A stretch of DNA of 64,000 nucleotides. Origin: Gnetum montanum. Its lineage: Eukaryota > Streptophyta > Gnetopsida > Gnetales > Gnetaceae. Both the position numbers and the translations under genes were made by a program. Location: assembly GCA_015680685.1 (NCBI GenBank), contig MNCI01002974.1:9561-73560 (forward strand), in the 5' to 3' direction. Each line of letters opens with the position of its first letter. The first letter of the stretch is position 1. The notes below the pieces were generated by a model that saw nothing but the letters and a program-made list of their open reading frames with translations, was not told where the DNA came from and ran no database searches. Positions 46,560 through 57,370 of the stretch are shown in pieces.

Positions 46560-47449
46560 TGATGAGTAACGAGGTACCCCTATGCTAAACCATACGAATA
46601 CAAGCATTATGCACAATTTGGTTGAACTCCAAGGACTAAGTGCTTATGCACTTTCACAATACAAGGATGGGTTAGGCGATCGTTGTCTTGCCAAGCTTAC
46701 TCATATGGCACGATTGTATGGTTAAGTAAACTTGAGGTATATGATTTTTATGCTTTTTATGTTTATGTATTGGAGCTAAAAGAGAGAAGTGAAATAATTA
46801 AGTAACTAATTTAATTTAACTAATCCATTAGGTTCTAACTAGTCCTAGCACCCGCATCCGTTCCCACTCTCTATACACATGCTGAACCAGTGTAACACTA
46901 CTAGGATTACCAAACACTAATCATTATTAGGTTACCAAGTGTTCTGCGTATGCTCGAAGTGATCATACTTAGTGTGCTTACTTGTGAAAATTAACAAACG
47001 AATAAAAGCAACATCAGTTAACTAATGAAAGCATTAAATAACTATAAATAACATTAAATGTAATAAATAAGCTATTTTGAATGCTGCAAGGTTTATCACA
47101 AAGTTCATCTTTATTTTCGGACACAAGGCGTGCTAAGGTACATAATGCTTGAATAAAGATTCATTCACTTTATGACTCCTNAAGGTACATAATGCTTGAA
47201 TAAAGATTCATTCACTTTATGACTCCTACTATGAGCGCTTAAAAATAATTCTAACTCTAAAAAGGAAAAACTGCAAGAGTTCTGGTAAGGGACTAAGAAA
47301 CTAATGGCAAAACCAAGTGCGCCCACCTCTTATTTATAGGCAACGAGATAGGTTCCGATATTGGATGTCCGATATTGGTTAGTAGGCTTTGATATTGTAG
47401 ACCCAATATCACAGATCTGATATCACGGTCTCAATATCACAATTCATCA
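46560..47449 (-). repeat. 5' LTR of element C
   Basis: 890 bp, beginning TGATGAGTAACGAGG and ending CAATTCATCA on the plus strand. It includes a 46-bp assembly duplication around an N. U3 palindromes (GATATTG, GATATCAC) lie at 47345-47440. Confidence 0.9.
47135..47227. other. 46-bp exact duplication around a single N
   Basis: 47135-47180 equals 47182-47227 base for base, and N is at 47181. The other C LTR has only one copy, so this is an assembly join. Confidence 0.9.
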
Positions 47450-48969
47450 CTCATGGAGGGGTTTCATATGTTCATGACCATCTTGACTACACTTAAGAAC
47501 TACATTCATCTAAGGTAGACAATCCTAGAGGAGACGAAGTAAGTCCTAGACCATGGGAGGCCTCAAGGCCTAGGACTTCCTCAAAACATAGAAAAGATAA
47601 ATCAAGGGACCATGGTGAACACTATAAAAGCCATGATGACTCTCCCAGTTTCTCATCTTCCTCTTCCTCTTCAACATCTAGTTTTAAAGAAGATGAATGT
47701 AGGTATAGAGATAGAGCTCCACTATGGGGTTGAAATAAAAATAGAAATCTAAACCAAGGGCAAAATCAAGGACATCAAAATGAGCATAGAAAAAATCATC
47801 ACAATCAAACAAATACAAATAGAAATTTTTAGAATGAAATGTCTAATGATGGTGAACCTTTATTGGTCACTAAGAGCATGACCTAGATCACGTAGGTAGT
47901 TAAAATACCCCACAGGCATCACAAGAAAAGTTGCATCAAAAGGCTTTATATGAATAACATCCCTAAATTTGTGGGAGGCTATGATTCTATTTCACAACAT
48001 CATTTGCAAGTCTTCCATGATGCTTGTGTCTTACAAAACATTGAAAGTGGGTGGCAAAAGCTTAAGCTCTTTCCTAGGACACTAATAGACAAAGCTGAAG
48101 TGTGGTATAGATTATTGAAACCAAATTCAATCCATTGGTGGTCCACAATGTTGGAACTCTTCAATTAGAAATACCAAACCTATGCTAGGGTGTCCACCCT
48201 AAAAAAATGAATCTAAGGATGGAAATAAGAATAGCATGAACCCTTGGACATGGCCCTAGATAGATACTATTTTCTACTGAATAAATGTCTAGGCCATGGT
48301 TTCTCTCAAGAAGAGAAACTTTTCCACATCATAGATGGTCTTCATAGTCAATTGAGAGAGACCCTTGGGATGTATATTCAAGGTTAATTATATGAACTAG
48401 GAATCCATCAAATCCAAAAGTTAATCGAGCCTGTGGCCAAAAAAGAAGAAGAGCTATCTAAATGAGAGAATGTAGAGGAAAATAACTGGAATTCAACTCT
48501 TCAAAAGAAAAGGGATCACATCTATGATAAGGAAAAAGAGGTAGCCCTTGATGAGGTGATTTTACAACAAACCTTGCTAATACAAAATTCTATCAATGAG
48601 CTTGAAGAAACGCTAGATAGGATGTTGAAATGGATAAATGAGAAAGTTACAACTTGTGTAGAAATCATAGAGGGGAGAGTAACTCAAAAAAAATTAAGTG
48701 ACCACAACAAAAGGAGGAAAATGGACCAAGAGACGGGTAAGAACACTGATTGGCATAAGGGCGAAATGGCTATAGAAGAAGAGGCTATAGACTTAACCAC
48801 CAAGGAAGATGATGGATGTGACATCAAGTTCCCAGTGAAGGTTCATCATCTTCATTATTTTGATGACACCTATGATGTCCTTTACTACCCCTTCATTCAT
48901 GGTGGGTTTGGCAATCATTAGTGTCCCACTGTTCACCTTCATCATGATTATCCTTTTGGCAATGTCTAT

Positions 48970-49575
48970 CAGAACCAAAAGAGGGAAAAAAAGATGTAGA
49001 TGAAGATGATGAATAAGGAGGAGGAATTCCATCACCATGGTATCTACCATCCCCTCTATGTTTGTCACAGCCATGTTCATCAGCTTTCTTAAATCCATAT
49101 TATTGATAGTGGATGGCAACTTTAGGTTCAAGCCCCCATCACCAATATTAAAGGGTGGAGAATCTTCATGTTGAGAATCCCTAGAATGAGGACCCTCATT
49201 GTCATTTTGGTTGAGCAAGAACAAGGGATTGGTGAACCATTTTCCCTTCATAGTCTCATGGTGCTTCTCTTGGTGTCAATCTCTCTTGTGTTGTGTTTTA
49301 GTGGAATGGTAGTCTCAGTAGTTATAGTCATGCACAACATACTCTTCTTGAAGATCTTGGATGTCTAACCTCCTAAGAGTTTGAAGAAGCATCTTAGGTA
49401 GAGATTGATTAGGAGGCATTACAATGTTACCCTCCATATCTTGCCCCCACAGTTGTTCATCCTAATGCAGGATGAAGGTGAACTTAGGCACATACTAATC
49501 TAGATGAGTATATACCACCTTGCATTCTTGAGGCACTAGTGGTTTAGTATCATCATGCTTGTGAGAAGAAGACAT
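48970..49575 (-). pseudogene. Truncated gag of element E
   Basis: It starts MSSSHKHDDTKPLVPQE and reads through stops to FTFILH and DEQLW, which matches the N-terminus of element C's gag (FTFILHQDEQLRWHD). Then come MEGNIVMPPNQSLPK and MKGKWFTNPLFLLNQND. It ends before the capsid-like core. Confidence 0.75.
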
Positions 49576-49707
49576 TCTACAATTAAAATAAGTTATTAGT
49601 GTGCTTAAATTATTATATTTATTTTTAGAATGATTTTTGACCTTAGGGTTTATGCAATGATGTTTATTACTATACCTAGATAACGCATGTTTCAAACAAA
49701 AAGAATC

Positions 49708-50633
49708 CTTGGCAATGGTGCCATATGAATCACTAAGCATTCATGCGTGGTTCAATCAAATTTTGTGGCGTTTATGTCTTCTAGTACACTAGCCTCTAGG
49801 AAGTGAAGTTTTTCTAACAGTCATCTGTTGTCTTCCCAATTACACTTGTGATATGCAATGGTATGGTTAAGTGTAATTGAGGTAAGTGAATTTTATTATT
49901 TTTATGTTATATGTTTTGGGTGCTTCAAATAAAGGATGGAAGAAATGAAGTAATTTAATTGCTAATTTAATCTAACNTAAATAAAGGATGGAAGAAATGA
50001 AGTAATTTAATTGCTAATTTAATCTAACTAACTACACCTAACTAATCCTCACATTAGCATCCATTCCCACTTGCTATACACATCCTGAATACGTTTAGCA
50101 CTACTAAGTTACCAAACATTAAGCATTACTGGGATTACCAAGCATCAAGTGTATGCTTTAAGTGGTCATACTTATGTGCTTAATTAATTACTACTTATTC
50201 TAGCTTAGTTTAGCTTAGGGTAGCCTAATTAATTATTTAATTACTTAAATCATTACAAGAAATTGCATAAAACATTAACTGCATAAATAAATAATTAATC
50301 TATTTTTGCAAGGTTTATCAAAAGGCTCATCTTTATTGCCATTTAGTGCTCAAATAAAGGTTTGTATACTTTCTAACTCCTACTATGGACACTTAGAAAA
50401 TATTATAACTCTCAAATAAACAAATTGCAAGAACTTTGCTAGGCCTATGACAAGACATGCCATAAACATGATGAATGAGTGTGTATTTATAGATTTTATT
50501 ATGGAGTTGTATCAACAAGGCCTCATAAGTGCAGTAAACACTATGTCAATGTGGCATTGTCGATGGGGCAACACCACGTAGATGGGGCTACATCGATGGG
50601 GATCCATTGATGTGACACTATGACACTTCATCA
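49708..50633 (-). repeat. Element E LTR and primer-binding site with junction deletion
   Basis: The primer-binding site (CTTGGCAATGGTGCCA on plus) runs directly into TATGAATCACTAAGC, so the first ~35 bp of the usual LTR inner end are missing. Both sides of the loss end in CCA. The outer end is TGACACTTCATCA at 50633. Confidence 0.78.
49927..50028. other. 50-bp duplication around a single N
   Basis: 49927-49976 is repeated at 49979-50028, with N at 49977. This is the same artefact pattern as at 111 and 47181. Confidence 0.88.
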
Positions 50634-50639
50634 TGGGTG

Positions 50640-51285
50640 AACAAAGCAATAACACTACTAGGGTTACCAAGTGAATGTGTTTATGCTTGAAACTAGTCAC
50701 ACTTATTCTGTTGATTAATTAACATGCATAGAAATGTAAATATTAACTAAATAGATAGAAATTAAATTGCATTGAAAGTAAATCTATTCTAGGTCAAAGT
50801 GCTAAAATGAATAAGAATCAATCTTGATCTTATTACTGTTGAAGAAATGTCTCCAAGTACACTACCACTTAAATAAGACATTGTACAACTGACTTAAATC
50901 GACACCATAGGCACTCATTGACTATTCTATAGGATTACATAATGAAATTGCAAGAGTTTGACTGCACTATTGGCCAAATGGTGTCAAATACGTGGTAGGT
51001 TCTTGTTTATTTATCAGCAAATACAGGCATTATGTCAACAGGGATGCATTAATGCATTTTTCTACGTTGACAAGGATACATCGACATAGCTAAGTTATAG
51101 TAGATATGACATCACATTTATGATATAGCAGATGTGATATAGCATCTATTATGTAGTAACCAACTGAGATGCACTGAGAGGGATGCTACAATAGAGATGT
51201 GATCTACAATATAGCATTTGCGATATCTTAGTTGACTCATACACTTAGCAAAATGATGCTTCATCATGTCTTCACGACTCGACTA
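50640..51285 (-). mobile_element. Element G: truncated 3' LTR and polypurine tract
   Basis: From TAACACTACTAGGGTTACC, which lies about 330 bp into the family LTR, the sequence is collinear with the rest of the LTR and ends GCTTCATCA at 51265. It is followed by the minus-strand tract CGTGAAGACA. The first third of the LTR is missing, and the internal region beyond is not recognisable. Confidence 0.65.
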
Positions 51286-54200
51286 CTTGTCATATTAGGT
51301 CTCATCAATCCTTAGGGTGTTAGATCCCAAAAAATATCATCATCGTCATCGTCATCATCCTAGCCTTGTTCTAATCAAATGGCGTCAGCTACATGAGTTA
51401 TATTTTACCATTGTTTGTTTGTGACCATTGCACATCATCTTCAATCTTTTTTTCCTATGCCTTCTTTTGTCTTCCTTTCAATAGCTTTCTTGGAAGAGTG
51501 ATGTAACCAATGTTCTAGGTTGTTATCCAAAATTTTTGTTGCTAGACTTATTTCTTTATCCATATGCATCCCTAATGTGGAAACCCTTGTCTACTTTTCA
51601 CAACATGCATGCAATGATGTGGTGCATCATTTTCAGAGGATGCCCTAGTAATACCTTGTCTATTTTCCATAACAATCAGGCCCTATGACTAATGCACATC
51701 ACTTTTGAAAAATGCCCTAGCATTTGCAAAATCTAAAAAAGAATTCATCCATGAGATTTGATAAGGTTTTATAGCTGACTATTAACTTGATGCTAATCCT
51801 TTTCCTTTCATGTCTTAGCTTGGAATCGACATTAGTAAAGTTTGTAATGATCAAAAACATCGATGGCTGGAACATCGAGAGGTTCATAAGTGCATAGCTT
51901 AACCCTAAGGTTGCATGAGGGCTTGCCGAAGGTAGAGATGGGATGCCCTAAACAGTTTTGTCAATCGAACATAGACTTACTGAATGTAACTGGGGTGCAG
52001 CATGGTTAGCTGCGATGCTAATGCAAAACGGTGCTAAGTGTTTGAGTGGTGTCAATGGGGTTGAGCGTAGTTAGGTGTTTGGCAAAACCAAGGGTGCCTA
52101 CATGTGGGGATTATTGTCCAAGCATAGTTTTAGGTGTGGCTATGCGATGAAATAGTAGAAAATGTAAAGAGATAGAGAGAGAGAAATAGAAAACCACCCC
52201 AAATGGGGTTGAGCATAGTTAACAACAAAAGGAGTTAGAAGGTATGCAATGTACAACAAGTGTAGTGGATAGTGTAGTCATAATCTCAAAGGTATATGGC
52301 CACGAAGACTAGTGTTTTGCCAAGGTGTCTATGTTTACTGGGTTGGTTGCTATGGTGTACCATTGGATGTAGTGTCTTAAAGGATTGTATTGGTTTGCAA
52401 CTTCACCAATATGCCTTTGCTTCTTTCTCAAGCACTCCTTAGGTTTGCCAAGTCTCTATTTTGCTATTTAGTGAATTCTAAAATTTTTCAACCCTTGAAA
52501 TGTTGAGGGCACTAGTATTTATAGGCCTAGGCTAGCAAAAGATGCGAGATGGCTACCATGTGGCAAATTGAATGGTTGGGACTGCACTATCATCCAACTA
52601 CACGTTCCACTAAGGTTGGTGGTGTTGTGCTTTTCCAGACTCTACGAGATTGTGATACTATGACTATGTTGCCAATTGCATGTGCTTGTGCCTAGGGAAC
52701 TGTAAGGTACCTGAAAAAAATGCAAGTTTAGATACTACACTCTCCACTATCTTGCATGGGGTAGAGTGTAGTTACAATGTTGGGGAAAAAAGGAGATACA
52801 AAAGAGATGCACTTTGCTAACTACGCTTGTTGGAGATGAGTCAAAGCTGAGTTGAGTTGTGTTGCCATGTTATGGAGGCTGCTAGAGGTTGTTCTAACTA
52901 ACTACACTCTGGACTAGGGGAGAGCATAGTCCCACACTTAGAAAAAGTTTTTAGGAAAAGTTGCTCTGTGTTAACTATGATCTCCATTAGAGGCTAACTA
53001 TGCTCCTGATTGGGGGTGAATGTAGTCCCAACACTTGTCAAAAATTTTGGGAACTGGCTTTCAATTGACTATGCTTGACTACACTTTGGGTTGGGGGAGA
53101 GTGTAATCGTAACAATAAGAAAAATCTACAAAAACTAGGCCTTCATGCTGACTACGCTCTCCACTAGTGGCTAACTACACTCTGGGGTAGTCAAGAGCAT
53201 AGTCCCAACACTTAAAAAATTTGTAGCTTCTACCTTCACGATGACACTTAGAAATAATTACAAAATTGGCCTTTGTGTTAACTATTCTCTCCATGAGAGG
53301 CTGACTATGCTCTAGGGTAGTGGAGAGCATAGTCCCAACACTTAGAAAAATTTGTAGCTTCTAGTTTATGATGACAATTAAAAAAATTGCAAAACTGGCC
53401 TTTGTGTTGACTACGCTCTCTATTGGAGGCTGACTATGCTCTCAATTTGGTGGTGTTTTATTGGTCCATCTCTGTTGATGTTTGGAGGAGTGGCCCAAGA
53501 TATGTCAACAAAGAAAAGAAAAACACCATAGTAGGCTTGGCACCAAGATCGCTCTTCAATATGAGATTAGATGTTGTTACACCATGCTCAAGAGTGTTAT
53601 GAATAATGGTATGCTAGATAGTAGGTGAGAAGTAGGATTAAAAGGTGTAGGCGATGTGCTGGGGATAAAAGGGTAGAGAATTTCAAGAGGGATGTTATGA
53701 CATGAGGACATTACAGCTGATGGTAACCATGGCACCAAAGTGGCTTACCCTTGAAAATGTTGACCTCTCATTAGAGTACTTGTGAGAGAGTTAAGTTGTA
53801 GATTCAAGGCTAAGCCAATTGAAAAATTTCTTTGCTACTGGGTTGCTTGGGGATGTGCTTTTTTCCCTTTGCTCTTTTTTGTTTTTTGCTTTTTTTCTTT
53901 TTTGTTGCAGGGTGAACCTTCTTTGGGCTCTGCACTTTGCTAATGAAGTGAAATGCTTTTCATCAAGTAAGTTGTGTATCACTAGATGGGCTTTGCTTCA
54001 TCATTGAAAAAACTACATGGCATTTGTACGATAGGTGTTTCCTCCTTGAGATGACTTATGTTACATCCACCTGGGCTTTGATTGACTAACAGAGGCTTCC
54101 CACAGGACGAATTATGTTACATCCACCTTGGGAAGCTTGATGTTTGATGAGACATGCGAAGAGGATTCTATGTGGTCATAACATGTGAGTGTCTAGGAGG

Positions 54201-54684
54201 GTTTGCAATCTTGGCTATGTAGGGAATGAGAGGGTATTTGAATGCGGGAGTGGATGTGGGTAGGCTATAATAGGATAGGGGGGATGTGCATTCTTAAGAT
54301 GCTTTGCTAGTCCAATTGTGCACATCTGAGAGTTGTGGTGACCTGCTACTACAATTAGATGCACCTTTGCATGATGACCTAGGGCTTCATCTTTCAAACA
54401 CGATTTAGAGAAGATAAGAATATCATACAAAATAAAAGAAATGTCAAAAAATTATAGGGGGTGAATATGTTGCAAGTTCTCTAAAGGTTGCACCAGTGAC
54501 AAGTGCTCAAAGAGCTAGTAAAATGCAAGGGGGCCAAGATGCTGCAAGTGCTCCAAAGGTTGCGCCTATGGTAGGTGCTCCATTCAGGAACTACAAGATG
54601 CTTGTCCATGTGGTGTACAAGGGGGGCAAGGTTTATGCTCACTTGCTCACTTGTGGGAGGATGGAAAGAATCATTAGTAGCTAA
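51286..54684. other. Unassigned repeat-rich region left of element H
   Basis: No protein domain was recognised. A GA-rich run is at 52172-52190 and a TATA-like TATTTATAGG at about 52510. The phrases CTACACTCT, ACTACGCTCTCC and GAGAGCATAGT recur between 52030 and 53460 and again at 58960-60480, so this may be LTR or untranslated sequence of element H. Confidence 0.4.
52960..53455. repeat. ~129-bp tandem repeat with ACTACGCTCTCC motifs
   Basis: Units starting (A/G)ACTA(C/T)GCTCTC or a close variant begin near 53151, 53279 and 53409, with a diverged one near 52974. Each contains GAGAGCATAGTCCCAACACTT, giving inverted pairs ACTATGCTCT / AGAGCATAGT within a unit. Confidence 0.75.
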
Positions 54685-55135
54685 TTGCAAACCTATTTTA
54701 AGATCATGGTAGATCATGAATTTACTAATTTAAGGTCCTAGTAGATGATGAACCCAGTTTAGGGTCTTGGTAGACTCTACTATGATAGTTTATAATCCTA
54801 GTGGATTGTTGCATGCTAGTTTAATGTTGTAGCAAATGGATGCTATGCTAGTTTAGCATCATAGCGAAAAAACTATGCCAATTTATAGTCATAGCAAATT
54901 GTTGTGCCAGTTTAATGTCATGACCGAAGAATTAGCTATGCCAGTTTAGCATCGTGGCGAATGAACTACTGTGTTAGTTTAATGTCATAGAAGATATGTT
55001 GTCTCTATGCTAGTTTAATGTCATAGAGGATGCATAGTATGCTAATTTAGCATCATAGCAAATGAATGTTGTGCTAGTTTATCATTCTACTGGGCGAACT
55101 GCTATGCTAGTTTAGCATCATAGCGGATTTGTGCT
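54685..55135. repeat. 33-bp tandem array of hairpin-forming units
   Basis: About 14 units with starts near 54806, 54840, 54872, 54901, 54936, 54970, 55003, 55036, 55070 and 55102, preceded by weaker ones from 54685. The best units read GCTATGCTAGTTTAGCATCATAGC, whose arms pair almost perfectly around GTT. A single related unit occurs near 58826 on the other side of element H's pol. Confidence 0.88.
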
Positions 55136-55169
55136 TACCTTGTTGGATTGATGTACGACACTACATGCT

Positions 55170-56230
55170 AGATATAGTAAAAATTCAAGTACGAATGGTT
55201 CACTAGGTTGGCAAATTAATTTCTATCTTGATTAGCGAGCTTGAATGCTCTATTATCATACACCTTGATGACCAGGAAAGGCCCTTCCAAATTATCTAAA
55301 AACTTATTTGCACGTTCACAAATGACCTTGAGGACTAGGTCCCCTTTCTTAATTAGGTGCTAATGCTGGTTATGATAGTGCTTTTGTTTTTGCTTTTCTT
55401 GGTACCATTCAATGCAATCAAGTATGCACATGTGCTACTACTCTATTGAGTTGAGGTTTATGATTCTCAATTCATTATTCTTACCTTTATTGATCAAGTC
55501 TAAGAGGATCACCCAAAGCGATGGAACCTACAATTCAAGCAGCAATATTGCTTCAGACCCCTAAATGAAGCTATAAGGCATCATACCTATTGTTGTTCGG
55601 TGCATTATGCAGTAGGCCTAAAGTGCGTAGACTAGTTGGTCATGCCATCGTCATTTGCTATTGCTTAGCATTTTCTTGAGAAGGTTGACAATGACCTTAT
55701 TGGTGGCCTCTACTTGGCCATTTTCTTGAGGGTAGTATGGCGATGAAAAGAACTACTTTATGCTAAAGCACTCACAAAATACTTTAGTTTTGGCATTGCT
55801 AATCTGTGACCCATTATTCATTACTATAGCCATGGGTAAACCAAAACGGTTCACTATGTTATCTAACATGAATTTGCAAACTTGCTGTGATGTCTTCTTC
55901 ATAAGGAAAATAACCTTAACCCATTTGGTGAAATACTTCGTGGCGATTATTATGAAGCTATGCCCTATGAAGGACTTAGGTGTTATGGGTCTGATGATGT
56001 TCATGCCCCAACGTTGGAACAACCACATGATTTGCATTGTATACAATTCAGTTGGTGGCATGTGCATTAAGTTACCATGTTGTTGAAAAATGTTGCACAT
56101 TTTGACCTTCAAGATACAATCACTCTTCATGTAAGGCCAATAATAGCCTAGCCGTCTAATTTTTGTTAACATTGCCCTAAGTGCTATGTGACCTCTACAC
56201 AACCCTTCAAGGACTTGCTCAACAATTGTT
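55170..56230 (-). pseudogene. Integrase of element H
   Basis: The zinc-binding part (56205-56090) contains GHIALRAMLTKIRRLGYYWP and CNIFQQHG. The core (56060-55753) has RWGMNIIRPI with Asn in place of the first catalytic Asp, ATKYFTKWVKV, and VMNNGSQISN with Asn in place of the second Asp. The tail (about 55360-55175) has KKGDLVLKV and LEGPFLVIKVYDN. The two Asp-to-Asn changes argue against activity. Confidence 0.82.
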
Positions 56231-56539
56231 TACACTTCACTATTACTTATGTAGGTTAGCACTATGCCATCATAGGATCTGCAACATAACATGTTATCAC
56301 CTACAATGATGTAATACTGCAAGTGTTTATGTACTATGTTCTTTTAAGTAGGGGTTAAGTGTTTCGAAGGCTCACCCTATAGGAGGTGCTTCTTAATGTC
56401 ATTGTACCACTCTCCTATGTGGGTTATGCTTACTATGGCTATGGATGCAACATCAGTGATTTGGATGATAGGAAGAATGTAAGCCACCATCGAGATAGGC
56501 AATGAGTGAAACATGTTAGGTGTGATGCTAAGGTCTAAC

Positions 56540-57000
56540 ATTGCTAGTGCATTAGCAATGTCATTTTTGTTTTGGGGGATATGTTGGACATCTGTAGTTG
56601 CAAAGTGTTGAAGTAGATGCTTTTCGAGGTCACAGTAAGGCTGTAGATGTTATTCCTTGTAGGAAAAAGCCTTTATCACTTGGTTGACTACTAGTTATGA
56701 GTCACCTTGGATCACTATGTGTTGGATCCCTAAGTCGTGTGCTGCAAGGATACCTTGGAGGACACCCTCATACTTTGCTATGTTGTTAGTACAAGGAAAT
56801 GCAAAATGATATGCAAAGGGTTGGATCTCCTTGGAGGGAAACATGATGACAGTATGGTGCTTATCCCTTGAGAGGTTGAAGCTTTGTTGAAATGAAAGAG
56901 TGCCTCATAGTTGTCAAGCACTTAGCTAATGCTACCAACGTGCTCATCTAGGAATTTAGGATATATAGTGGCTTGATTGTCAACTGGCGAAATTGTAAAT
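56540..57000 (-). pseudogene. Second (archaeal-type) RNase H of element H
   Basis: Minus-strand frames give CTNNIAKYEGVLQGILAAHDLG (as two overlapping blocks), HIVIQGDS followed by a stop and LVVNQVIKAF, then LQPYCDLEKHLLQHF and NDIANALAML. These correspond to the N-x-A-E-Y-E-A, GDSQLVVNQ and N-x-x-ADALA blocks of the aRNH domain in Tat elements. Stops interrupt it. Confidence 0.75.
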
Positions 57001-57370
57001 TATGTAGCTATAGCTTGACCTTTTGTTGAGGCTTGTGCGACATAATGTAGGTCAAACTCCACTATTATTTCTTTCCACCTTGCAATGCAACTACTTTCAT
57101 AGATATTTGTTGTTATGTCTCAGAGTACGTTGTTTTTGCAAATGATATTAACTTGACTATGGAAGAGATAATGCCTTCACTTCTTAAGTGAGAAGACTAG
57201 GGCGAGGTAGTGCTTTTCCACATCGTTGTATGTCACCTTATGGGCTACTAATGCATGGCTTAGGTAGTAAATCATGACCTTTGTGCCATCATCTTGCTTT
57301 TGACAAATGAAAGAGGTGATGGGCGTATTAGAAGTGGCTAGGTAGATGTAAAAAGGTTTATCTCCTTATG
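57000..57370 (-). pseudogene. First (gypsy-type) RNase H of element H
   Basis: Minus-strand frames show FYIYLATSNTPITSFICQKQ, VMIYYLSHALVAHKVTYNDV, EKHYLALVFSLKK and RHYLFHSQVNIICKNN, the usual gypsy RNase H blocks (YYxSxxL, E-x-x-x-LAxV, RHY). Stops are present. Confidence 0.78.

Larger units (their letters stand above)
37540..47449 (-). mobile_element. Element C: full-length but degenerate Athila-like Ty3/gypsy element
   Basis: LTRs are 37540-38333 and 46560-47449. The minus-strand order is LTR, primer-binding site, gag, protease, RT, RNase H, integrase, long 3' region, polypurine tract, LTR. The flanking duplications read CTTGT (37535-37539) and CTCAT (47450-47454). Each is one change from CTTAT, the sequence at that position in element A's gag, so they are probably a decayed target duplication. 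Stops and frameshifts occur throughout pol and gag. It is the only family member here with recognisable pol. Confidence 0.88.
37438..48960 (+). pseudogene. Decayed gag of element D, interrupted by element C
   Basis: It starts MSLSQGRDNALYGES at 37438 and is cut after 37539 by element C. It resumes at 47450 with a stretch collinear with element A's gag: GGVSYVHDH, serine-rich 47640-47690, MNNIPKFVGGYDSIS at 47950, FHDACVLQNIESGWQKLKLF, then IIDGLHSQLRETLGMY. The C-terminal part (48556-48921) contains DDGCDIKF where a zinc knuckle once was. Several stops are present. Confidence 0.82.
36455..48965 (+). mobile_element. Element D: truncated gypsy element (LTR + gag) hosting element C
   Basis: Its 5' LTR (36455-37312) is followed by a primer-binding site and gag. 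Gag is interrupted after 37539 and resumes at 47450, with element C between. Gag ends near 48965, where it meets the minus-strand gag of element E. No pol or 3' LTR was found. Its gag is closest to that of element A. Confidence 0.82.
48966..50633 (-). mobile_element. Element E: truncated 5' end of a C-like element (LTR + partial gag)
   Basis: Minus strand: LTR (50633-49724), primer-binding site (49723-49708), gag start (49575), and gag remnants to about 48970, where it abuts the end of element D's gag in tail-to-tail arrangement. No pol was found. Confidence 0.75.

Noticed and set aside
52150-52200. Element H LTR boundary
   Set aside because: Candidate TG...CA ends could not be matched to a second copy, so no LTR was called.
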